Of a DNA stretch of 64,000 bases, positions 29,260 through 39,663 are shown one piece after another. The stretch spans positions 7,181-71,180 of the forward strand of contig JALGPX010000051.1 in assembly GCA_023515795.1 (NCBI GenBank), read 5' to 3'. The notes under the pieces were generated by a model, which did not search any database, was not told the DNA's origin, and saw nothing but the letters and a program-made list of their open reading frames with translations. Position numbers and translations under genes: made by a program. Each line of letters starts with the position of its first letter. Positions within the stretch are counted from its first letter, which is position 1. Source of the stretch: Amoeboaphelidium occidentale (lineage: Eukaryota > Aphelidiomycota > Aphelidea).

Positions 29260-32168
29260 ATTTACTCTTGAACGACCAAGGGACATGGAATTCACGGATT
29301 TTCACGATGATATAGCTCGCTAATGATGTGAAACACTCATATTCACTGGTTTGGATCAACTTCTGAAGTCTAGAAGACTTTTATGGTANNNNNNNNNNNN
29401 NNNNNNNNNNNNNNNNNNNNNNNNNNNNNNNNNNNNNNNNNNNNNNNNNNNNNNNNNNNNNNNNNNNNNNNNNNNNNNNNNNNNNNNNNNNNNNNNNNNN
29501 NNNNNNNNNNNNNNNNNNNNNNNNNNNNNNNNNNNNNNNNNNNNNNNNNNNNNNNNNNNNNNNNNNNNNNNNNNNNNNNNNNNNNNNNNNNNNNNNNNNN
29601 NNNNNNNNNNNNNNNNNNNNNNNNNNNNNNNNNTACCAAGGGACATGGAATTCACAGATTTTCACGATGATATAGCTCGCTAGTGATGTGAAACACTCAT
29701 ATTTACTGTATTTTATTAACTGCTAAAGTCTANCGTGTGGCGTATGATTTCCCTGCTTGGGTCGAATTGAAACAACGCGGTTCGTGTTGAAGTCGATGGT
29801 ATCTTATTTACTCTTAAACGACCAAGGGACATGGAATTCACGGATTTTCACGATGATATAGCTCGCTAGTGATGTGAAACACTCATATTTACTGTATTTT
29901 ATTAACTGCTAAAGTCTAGAAGACTTTTATGGTGTTTGTATGCGCTGCCTGTAACGGCCAAAGGTGCTTAAAGCGTTTTTGCGCATTGATGCTACAGACA
30001 CAACGAGCTACAGTAAGGAGTCTCATGACTTCCTGATGATGAATATATGTCTGGTTAATAAAGATCTTTCATCTGTGTTGAATAATCTTCGATTAAATTC
30101 TTGGATCTGAATTGTTTGATTCAAGAAAATTGCCAGATTGACCTCTGCCGGNACAACGAGCTACAGTAAGGAGTCTCATGACTTCCTGATGATGAATATA
30201 TGTCTTGTTCATAAAGATCGTTCATCTATGTTGAATAATCTTCGATTTAATACTTGGATCTCAGTTGTTTGATTCAAGAAAATTGCCAGATTGACCTCTG
30301 CCGAGAATTGTAAACATCTCTAGCCTCGAGAACTTTTCAATCAAACCACGATTCTTTCACGCTAAAGTAAGCTTATTGAAAGACAATGGTAGCTTCATAT
30401 CCTCGTCTACTTCAAAACTGGAGGAGTAATGCGGTCTGAGAAATTTCAGACCCGTTTGTTCTCCGACCGTATAGCTAAATGATTCAGGCACCAATTATAA
30501 CAGTTGAGGTACCAATAGAAAGGGCGTATTTTTTCCTTTCTCTAGGTATAGATTTAATTGAGTTTGAGCATAGTATCATAAATTTATAGTCCACTATGAA
30601 AATGAGCTATCGTGAAACAACACCTAAACGTTACAGACACCAATGATTTTGTAATCAATCGATAGANAGAATTGTAAAAATCTCTAGCCTCGAGAACTTT
30701 TCAATCAAACCACGATTCTTTCACGCTAAAGTAAGCTTATTGAAAGACAATGGTAGCTTCATATCCTCGTCTACTTCAAAACTGGAGGAGTAATGCGGTC
30801 TGAGAAATTTCAGACCCGTTTGTTCTCCGACCGTATAGCTAAATGATTCAGGCACCAATTATAACAGTTGAGTTACCGATAGAAAGGGCGTAGTTTGTCC
30901 TTAGTTTGGATGTAGATTTTATTGAGTTTTAGAGTAGTATCATGAATTTTTAGTCCACTATGAAAATGGGCTATCGTGAAACAACACCTAAACGTTACAG
31001 ACACCAATGATTTTGTAATCAATCGATAGAGCAAATAAATGTTGAGAACATCCTGAGCTGTAAGATCCAAAGAGCTTGCACTGGTCAAGTTATCTACTTC
31101 AAACCGCCTATGCGGAATAAATCGCGGGCTTATGCTTTGAAGCTGAAACTTTGGCATGGACTTCAAGAGCAACCAAAGTATGATATCCTTTCCTTTGCAT
31201 GTTATAATGTAATTCTTTAGGAACTTTGATTTTGGCTCGAATCTTGAGTGTACAGAAAGTAAAAGAACTTATCTGACGGAAACAGTTGCAGAGTCTCAAC
31301 AAGAAACGACATCGTATTCATTGGCGCTTACTTCGTTGAAGAGATGTTGAAACAACCATCCGCGCGCAGGAAGACGTTGCTGAAGTAAAAAAAGTTCTGA
31401 TTACAGCGTGGTTCAAGCGTACTTTCAAGATGTTTATTTCCAAACATAGAAGCATAAAAGTTCCACAGAGATAGCAGGGCGTATTGAACTTCAAACGTTC
31501 GTTGATATCTCTGTATAATTCTGTGTCAATTACAGTCAGGCTCCAATAGTGTGTACTCCCCACAAACTGTTCAATCTCTCCAATATGAACTTGAAACAGC
31601 GGAGTAGATCTGTGGCTACAAGTCACCAATTAGGTCTCAGGGCTGTAGTATCAGCGAAATCGTGACTCTGAACGGCTGTTCATTGTGCAATTTCATAATC
31701 TTAATCGACTGTTAGTCCGCTAGAAACAATAAAAGAAGGTAAGAGGACTTTTTCNAAAGTTCCACAGAGATAGCAGGGCGCATTGAACTTCAAACGTTCG
31801 TTGAAATCTCTGTATAATTCTGTGTCAATTAGAGGCAGGTTCCATTAGCGTGTACTCCATACAGACCACTCAATCTCTCCAATATGAACTTGAAACAGCG
31901 GAGCCTGATGAAGCGGAGCATATCTGAAGTTCCAAGTCGCCAGTTACGTCTCAGGGCTGTAGTATCATCAGTGCCGTGACTCTGAACGGCTGTTCATTGT
32001 GCAATTTCATAATCTTAATCGACTGTTAGTCCGCTAGAAACAATAAAAGAAGGTAAGAGGACTTTTTCGAGCGTTTTTTTACGTTTTCTCGCGTGAGAAG
32101 CTACATCGGACTCGCTGACCAGCTAACTCGGATTGCGCGAGCTCGTTTTAGCAAAAAGTTTGCAAATC
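29260..32168 (-). mobile_element. Fanzor element leader fragments and right terminus next to Kelch kinase
   Basis: Six leader pieces separated by Ns at 29389-29633, 29733, 30152, 30667 and 31755. Each repeats part of the same 1.5-kb leader. The stem-loop recurs near 30431 and 30795. The last piece ends in two AGCTA(A/C)(C/A)TCGGA repeats, GCGAGCTCG and GTTTGCAAATC at 32168, where the Kelch receptor kinase begins. No gene is supported inside. Confidence 0.75.
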
Positions 32169-34679
32169 TACTTATTAAAATTTCTAAAATTGATTTTCCA
32201 GGCATCGACTCTCGTTAGGACTTCGTTAATCACAACAGCTAAAGCATAAATATCTCTCGACTTCATCGTTATCGTGAAAAGCTTAGTTCGCATCATTGTA
32301 AACAATTCTGGTGCCGCATATGATATTGATATTCCTCTTGCATCTGAAACATCAAAAGCTCGCACACCTAGAGGCTTTGTACTTGTAATTTGTGACACAC
32401 CAAAATCTCCGATAACACATTTCAATCTAGCATTATCTGTCTGGCTCTTCTCCAAAAAGATGTTCACGCATTTGATATCGCAGTGCACAATATCAAAAGA
32501 GTGAATTGCTTGCAAACCTAATGCGATATCATGAATTAATGCAGTTTCTGTCACTTGATTTTTATCAAACGAGAATGGAACTCTTTGTAGGTATTGCTGA
32601 AGATTTCCCAGAGTGTAAAAATGCATTAATATCGCAAGTGGATTAATACAGTACGCCAAAACTTCAACCGTACGGCCACTTCTTGATAGTAACTGCATTA
32701 TTGAGACCTCTTGTACAAACGCTTTCTTCTTTGCCAGAGGCACGCTTTCATTAAACGATGAAGCCATTTTCACAACGATCTTATCGGAACGTCGAGGTGA
32801 ATTTTTCTGAGCAAAAAAGAATTCAGCCATGTAAACTGTTGAGCCTGCTGTCATGTTAAGCTGTTTTGTTAGCGCAAAGTCGTGAACTGAGCATTCTTTG
32901 TATGCAGGCAAAGAAAGTGCATCATCAGTGGAAACATATGTGATTTCTTCTTTAAGAGATGTAAACATTGTAGTGAATTCTGCTTTGGTTGTAATGGAAC
33001 TTTTTTCATCCATTTCCATGCTTCCCAGTACATTCCGTCCATCAGTTGAATATTTCGGGCCTGTATGGCACTTATACATTGTATAAGCTATCAAGATCAA
33101 AGCCAGTATTGCCGATATGACTATTATATAAAGGGTATAATATTGAGAAGCTGAATTTCCTCCTTCGCTGCCAAAATCTCTCAATGGATTGATAGTCAAA
33201 CTGAACCTTGTATCTCGTAAATCTGGAGTTTCTGTACTTGTGTAAACACTCGTATATGTTTTTCCAGTTATTGCAGTACTGGCTATTGGCTTTTTTAAAT
33301 CGAACGACCACAGTTCGTTGTTGCTCCCTAGAATATTCAGTCGAATCATAATGAAGTCTTACTTGGGTTATAATAATCGATTGTTCCACCAAATAAAACA
33401 AACTGTGAGGTTTTCCGATTAAAATATACTGCTGGAGCAAAGCGACCACCCGGAAAGATCGCGCTTGATGCGTTTCCTTTTACGCCAAATCGTGACCTTA
33501 GCCCGGCTTCAATTGGACCACCAAAGTAAGCCCATTTTCCTGTCGTAACATCAAATAACCACAAGTCAGAAAGTGCTTAATGTAAGTTGGTTATAAAAGA
33601 ATTTACGATATATCGAGTAGTCATAAATTCCACCAAAAATAATTATGCAGCTTGTAAGTGGATCATAATCTGTAGCGGCGTAATATCTTGCTCTTGGAAA
33701 AAACGAATTAGAAAACTGAAATCGAGGACCGACAAAGCCCAAATCATTAAGTATTGAAAGGTCTGACGATTCCTTGTTCCAAGTCTTTTTAACGATATCA
33801 TACGAATACATTGAATTAAAAACGTTGAAAAATTCATCTTATCATTAGGATTACATTCTTTGAAAGATTACCTAGACCGCCGAAAACATAAAACTTGGTT
33901 GGAGGAATCAGCACGCTTGCACAATTAATAACTGAAATGGGATCCGAATCTCGAACTTCACGGTTTACTATGCTCCATTCACTCGAGTTCAGTTTAAAAT
34001 TCCACACGTTCCTAGATAATGTATAGTCCGTCTTATTTCGATTACTTTCTCTCCAATTACCCCCAACCACCATTATGGCTTGATCTGGCTGGTAGTATGC
34101 CGCTGAGAAATCTCGCAAGTAATAGATAATTCCATCATTTATGTCTTCTTCTGATATTCTTTTCCACTGATGCAGCGTAAGGCTATACTCCCAGACGTCA
34201 GAGTATGGTCTGTTTGAGCGTCCTGCTGCTTCTTCATTTATGCCCCCATGCAAGACGATCTTGTCTTCTTTCTCAAGGCAAAAAAGCTTAGCATCATATC
34301 TTGACACCGGCCAGTTGGACTCATTGTAACCTTGACCATAATATCGTCCTTTGAAATCGATTTGCACCGGATTTGAAGGACTAGGCGACCGTGACCATGT
34401 GAGTGTTGTGGTGTTCTGAAACCACAGATCACTCAAATAGCCGCTGGTATAGTATAGATCATCCAATTCTCCCATGCCATATCCTCCAAAAATGACGAAT
34501 AGATCTCGATCGTGAAACTGACAATTCGCTGTATAGGCTCGCGCTGATGGGTAATCTGCTGAACCAAGAGTATCCTCTCGGGTGTCACCATCATGAAATG
34601 TCCAGTCCCCAAAAGCTGATGTTACAACAGATATGAAAGTTATTATCCATGCTACAAATCCAATTCTCATTGATGTCAT
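32168..34679 (-). CDS. Kelch-repeat transmembrane receptor kinase, 3' truncated by element
   Basis: Four exons (33872-34679, 33607-33837, 33363-33575, 32168-33327) over introns of 34, 31 and 35 nt give 803 residues. All joins are in phase and restore Kelch blades (VFGGLDEFFN, DLWLFDVTTGKW). Order: signal peptide, about six Kelch blades, one TM helix (YTLYIIVISAILALILIAY), then a TKL-like kinase. The kinase has VVKMA (ATP-site Lys), HCDIKCVN in place of HRD, GDFG and YAAPEL. It is a non-RD receptor kinase, layout unusual outside plants and amoebae. The reading frame ends after DAWKINFRNFNK, before helices G-I. The TAG stop takes its last base from the Fanzor element terminus. Confidence 0.8.
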
Positions 34680-34947
34680 TAACGAGACTGTTCCTGTTTC
34701 AACTACGATATCTGTTGACGACAGTGTCTATTAATAAATCGGTGATGCCACAATGCCACAAAGTCTCCTAATGAGAACGAACCTGTCGATATAAACATTC
34801 CAAAATTCTACTGCTTCAGTTGAATATCATACCAGCCTTCGATTAATATTCATCATCTTGTCCTTCAATACATGATCAATAACCTTGTTACAAATCATGC
34901 ACGTGAACAGTTCAAACATTGACTTGTAACTACCTCTAAAATCAAAT
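34680..34947. other. Intergenic, nothing recognised
   Basis: Divergent/tandem gap between the Kelch kinase start and PDK1 stop. No open frame, repeat or RNA gene seen. Confidence 0.6.
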
Positions 34948-36576
34948 TTATTTCTTTTTGGCCATAATGCCATTCAGTGCATCACACCAATGCCTTGCGT
35001 CGCCATCGCATTCGAATAGATACTCTCGAACACCATCACGACTTCTCCAGCTGCCGTTTGGGCCTTCTTTTGGATCACGAATAGAAAGCGATCCATCTTT
35101 TGTAGGTGAACTAGACAAGGCTTCTTTCAAAGAATTAAACTTGGAAAAATCCTTTGTGATTACACAGAATCTTGAATCATCCTTGAAATCAATAACAGCT
35201 CCATCCAAATTAACTTCGCCCTTCTCTTGCATTTGATCTTCATCCACATAGAACAATCGAGGTAAAGATGTAAGAATTAAATATCTTTTAAGTTGAGGAC
35301 TAAAGAAGTATCGGCGCTTATGCACTGGTGAGGCATAGATGATTGTCTCGTCTTTGTAAAGAAACCTTTGCCATTTGTTCTCCATGGTTGGAGACATCGG
35401 AGAAGTTGGCGAGTTAGGAGTAAGTGGAGAATCTGGAACTTGCAGAGTGGTAATATTCAGAGTGTTCATATTCAGATTAAGGCTGAGAGGAGTCTCAATG
35501 TAAAACTTGTTTGCTTCTTCTGTATGTTTTTCCCATCCCCCTTCTGGCTCATAAGAACCAACACTATCAACTTTAACTCCTGTTTCAAAAACACTATTGA
35601 ACCATTTCATTTCAGCTACTGCACAATTTCGCTGTCCTCGCTCTTTCAAAAGGTTTACGATAATATCTTGTGCTTCTTGGGAAACAAAACTCGGTAAAAC
35701 ATATTCCAACTTTGATATCTTCTGAAATATAATATACTCTGACTGTGACTTGAATGGAGGTTTACCCAAAAGCAGATGATAAATTATACAGCCTAGCGAC
35801 CAGTAATCAGTCTCCGCAGTAGCTTCATCCCCTTTCAACACTTCTGGACTAACATACTCAGCAGTACCGACAAAGGAATGACTTCGTTTAGTTTCACCAT
35901 CTGAAACTTGACCGTTATTATTACCATTGCTGCTGCTACCCACCTGGTCTAAAGCTGCGTCCAAGTTCCCAGTAATCTTTGCAGAGCCGAAATCAGTCAA
36001 TAGAATACAATCATTATGAAGAAGGACATTCTCTGGTTTCAAATCCCTATGAATAACACCTCGATAGTGCATGAACATTAAAGCCTTTACAAGTTGGAGC
36101 ATGAACACTTTCAGCGCAGATTCATCTATGCCTGTGTTATAAGAACCAGGACTCTTCTGCTGATGCTGCTGTTGTATCCGTTTAAGCATATCCAGAATAT
36201 CACCCTGTTCAGCATATTGGAGTACAAAGTATAAGTTTGAAGAATCTTGAAATGTATGATACAGATGAACGATATACCGATTGTCTTCCAAATTAGCACC
36301 GGAAGCTGTGCCTTCTTGCAGAATACTCAGACAAGTCTTTTCAATATGGACATATTTAACTTTCTTATGTTTAATAACATGATTCTTTAGGATAGTCTTC
36401 ATTGCATACTTTGTTCCATCAGGTGCTTCTGCTAAGAATACCTAAACGATGTAACAAAAGTATTATTCTATTGCTCGAATGATATTAAAAGTTACAGTAG
36501 AGTACGCACCCTCCCCAATTTGCTTAATTAACTTGAAATCTTTCAACGTTGGCGCACCATGCTCCAGGCCAGCCAT
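34948..36576 (-). CDS. PDK1-type AGC kinase with PH domain
   Basis: Two exons (36496-36576, 34948-36441) with a 54-nt intron make 524 residues. The first exon supplies IKQIGEGAYST and the second VFLAEAPDG, completing the glycine loop. Catalytic motifs: AMKTI, HRDLKPENVLL, TDFGSAK, FVGTAEYVSPE with the activation-loop Ser/Thr, and YWSLGCI. A Ser/Asn-rich insert sits in the activation region. After a TPNSPTSPMSP linker a PDK1-type PH domain follows (WQRFLYKDE, RRYFFSPQLKRYLIL, ending DARHWCDALNGI). PDK1/Pkh kinases phosphorylate the activation loops of AGC kinases in lipid and TOR signalling. Confidence 0.9.
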
Positions 36577-37097
36577 GCTGAAAGTGATTCTGATGATTCG
36601 ATTGTTTGAGCCCATCTAAAAGCGACACCGCTGGGCCTACAGCGTGAAGAATACAAGAAATGCATTTATTCATTAGGATTTGGAGGTTTTAGGCAAGGAA
36701 TTCTGAGCATATGAAATGTACTGTTCCGTCAAGCAAAGGATTCAAGAATTTAATCTCGATTGCTTCGATATTTTGCTTCTAGCAAAAGTCAAGCATTATC
36801 CTCCACAACGGAGTCGCAAACCCGCGTCCCTATATCTCGGACCCAACCAATAGGCACAGCTCTGGAATGAAATGCAGTTCGATAGTTTACTGAAGGAAAG
36901 TTGCGCTTTTTATGCGTTGATCACTCGAACTAGAATAATATTTTCGCGGAATGAAAAGTTGTTTCGCATGTCGCAGTTTAAACATGTTCTTCGTGGGAAT
37001 TGATCAAAGCGCTATGAAATATCGCAGTTACAGAAAACGTGATTCGACTTTATATGGCGATTGGTTGCTTTTCGATCCTTTTTTCAAGTTTTCTGTT
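36577..37097. other. Intergenic between PDK1 and Crinkler-like gene
   Basis: Divergent promoters are expected here. An in-frame extension of the downstream gene to 36951 exists but its residues look unlike the family. Nothing else recognised. Confidence 0.5.
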
Positions 37098-37561
37098 ATG
37101 TTGTCACTAAAAGAATTCTTGGATCGACCATTACCAAACGTTATCCAAGGAGTTTCGACTACAGGAACAGAAACTACTCTACCGAGCAATCCACGAGTGG
37201 ACAAGATTACATTCAGGCATTGGGATAATTTCAAACAAGATCGTGATAGTGGCATCAGCAGATTGGTTAAGGACAACCCGGCATTACTGTTCATTAAGTC
37301 TCGCGAAAAGGCTACGATTCGTCCGCACGCAGAAGCTGACATTCTTGGTTTGTTCCATGAGTTTATCAATCCACGCTTGAGCGATATTTTTTATGAGTTG
37401 CATGGAGTTGATTACCGCTTCAAGTCTCCGAGCAAAATTTTATCATTGGATCCTGACTTGGTATTAGCAGATGATGGTGATCCCTCCAAACCTTTATTTC
37501 CGGTTGAACTCAAGACATTCTGGGCGTTTCCTGCCAACAGCTTGACTTCTTTGGTTGGACC
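37098..37561 (+). CDS. Crinkler-like protein with PD-(D/E)xK-type N-terminal domain (3' truncated)
   Basis: Start chosen at MLSLKEFLDRPLPN (37098). The visible 154 residues run through TFRHWDNFKQD, IRPHAEADILGLFHEF, DYRFKSPSKIL and DPDLVLADDGD to PVELKTFWAFP. The Asp ... Glu-x-Lys spacing (DPDLVL, then VELK) fits a restriction-endonuclease-like core. Proteins with this domain followed by a kinase are known among Crinkler-RHS-type proteins of oomycetes, chytrids and other early fungi. The contig ends at the N at 37562, and Fanzor-element sequence follows, so any kinase part is lost from view. Function in this organism is unknown. Confidence 0.55.
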
Positions 37562-37562
37562 N

Positions 37563-39545
37563 TTCGTGTTGAACTCGATGGTATCTTATTTACTCTTAAA
37601 CGACCAAGGGACATGGAATTCACGGATTTTCACGATGATATAGCTCGCTAATGATGTGAAACACTCATATTTATTGTATTACATCAAGGCCTGAAATCTA
37701 GAAGATAGTTGTGGTATTTGTGTGCGTTGCCTGTAACAGCTCAAGGTGCTTTAGGCGTTTTTGCGCATTGATGCTACAGACACAACGAGCTACAGCAAGG
37801 AGTCTGATGACTTCCTGATGAAGAATATATGTCTTGTTAATAAATATCTTTCATCTATGTTGAATAATCTTCGATTTAATACTTGTATCTCAGTTATTTG
37901 ATTCAAGAAAATTCCCAGATTGACCTCCACCGGCAATTGTAAAAATCTCTAGCCTCGAGAACTTTTCAATCAAACCACGATTCTTTCACGCTAAAGTTAG
38001 CTTATTGAAAGACAATGGTAGCTTCATATCCTCGTCTACTTCAAAACTGGAGGAGTAATGCGGTCTGAGAAATTTCAGACCCGTTTGTTCTCCGACCGTA
38101 TAGCTAAATGATTCAGGCACCAATTGTAACAGTTGAGGTACTGATAGATAGGTCTTATTTTTCCCTTTCTCTGGATATAGATTTAATTGATTTTTGCCGC
38201 AGNCAACGAGTCTCATGACTTCCTGAAGAAGAATATATGTCTGGTTAATAAAGATCTTTCATCTGTGTTGAGTAATCTTCGATTTAATTCTTGGATCTGA
38301 AATGTTTGATTCAAGAAAATTGCCAGATTGACGTCTGCCGGCAACTGTAAAAATCTCTAGAATCGAGAGCTTTTCAATGAAACCACGATTCTATCACGCT
38401 AAAGTAAGCTTAGAGAACGACAATGGTAGCTTCATATCCTCGTCTACTTCAAAACTAGAGGAGTAATGCGGTCGGAGAAATCTCAGACCCGTTTGTTCTC
38501 CGACCGTATAGCTCCATGATTCAGGCACCAATTGTAACAGTTGAGGTACCGATAGAAAGGTCGTACTTTGTCCTTAGTTTGGATGTAGATTTTATTGAGT
38601 TTTAGCGTAGAATCATGAATTTTTAGTCCACTATGAAAATGAGCCATCGTGAAACAACACCTAAACGTGACAGACGCCTATAATATCAATATCAATCGAT
38701 AGACAATAGAGTAAAGACGACCATTATGGAAGGTCAGACTAAAATAGTGAGAACTGTTGAAGATATCTCGCTAAAACCACTCTTGGCGCATAAATGATAC
38801 CCTGACGCTGTGAAGCGGAAGCTTTGGCATGGACTTCAAGAGCAACCAAAGTATGATATCCTTTCCTTTCCATGTTATAATGTAACTCTTTAGGAACTTT
38901 GATTTTGGCTCGAATATTGAAAGTGCGAACAGTAGAAAGAAATTTTCTGACGGAAACAGCTGCAGAGTCTCAACAAGAAACGACATCGTATACATTGGCG
39001 CTTACTGTGCTAGCGAGGTGTTGAAACAACCATTCTAGCGCGGGAAGACGGTGTAAGAGTGTAACAAAGTGTTGAGTGCAGCGTGGTTCAAGCAGACTTT
39101 CAAAATGTTTATTTCCAAAGATAGAAGCATATCAGTTCCACAGCGATAAAAAGGCATATTGAGCTTCAAACGTTCGTTGATATCGCCAACGAGCGCTGTG
39201 TCAATTAGAGGCAGGCTCCAATAGCGTGTACTCCACACAGACCATTTGATCTCTCCAATATGATCTTGAAACAGCTCAGCCTGATACAGCGGAGTAGATC
39301 TGTGGCTACAAGTCACCAGTTACGTCTCAGGGCTGTAGTATCATCAGTATCGTGACTTTGAACGGCTGTTTATTGTGCAATATCATAGTCTTCGTCGACC
39401 GTTAGTCCGATAGAAACAATAAAAGAAGGTAAGAGGACTTTTCCGAACGTTTTTATTACGTTATCTCGCGTGAGAAGCTAACTCGGACTCGCTGACCAGC
39501 TAACTCGGACTTCGCGAGCTCGTTTTAGCAAAAAGTTTGCAAATC
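37563..39545 (-). mobile_element. Fanzor element: nuclease start, leader and right terminus
   Basis: Two pieces joined at 38203. 37563-37613 is the first 17 or so nuclease codons; the rest is leader. Pieces overlap (about 37800 equals 38204), which lets leader length be estimated as about 1.5 kb. The stem-loop CGGTCGGAGAA/TTCTCCGACCG is perfect at 38469-38506. The terminus has two AGCTAACTCGGACT repeats and ends GTTTGCAAATC at 39545. A degenerate minus-strand frame at 39035-39316 (HIGEIKWSVWSTRYWSL) recurs in other copies and may be relict coding sequence. Confidence 0.75.
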
Positions 39546-39663
39546 ACAATAATCGATTTGCTCAAAAAACTAGGATCTGCACGATTCAAAAAGAGTTGTT
39601 TCAACTTTGGAGCGCAGCATAACGCCTTTGCTAAAATATCCGTAACAACCTTGATTTTGGCAT

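Larger units (their letters stand above)
18727..32168 (-). mobile_element. Fragment cluster of one Fanzor-encoding element family
   Basis: At least fifteen contig pieces of the same repeat, all oriented with the nuclease on the minus strand, are strung together by single Ns and one 245-N run (29389-29633). Reading 5' to 3' on the minus strand, the element has a leader of about 1.5 kb, a nuclease gene of roughly 780 codons when pieces are compared, and a short 3' region. Total length is about 4.3 kb. No copy is intact. Right termini (GATTTGCAAAC read on the minus strand) are seen at 25485 and 32168. The SUA5 fragment at 25495-26172 is host sequence. Confidence 0.8.

Noticed and set aside
29351-29683. 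Long open frames spanning 29389-29633
   Set aside because: They consist of unknown residues from an N run.
18727-32168. CRISPR array or satellite
   Set aside because: Repeats are long, overlapping pieces of one element with coding sequence, not short regular units with spacers.
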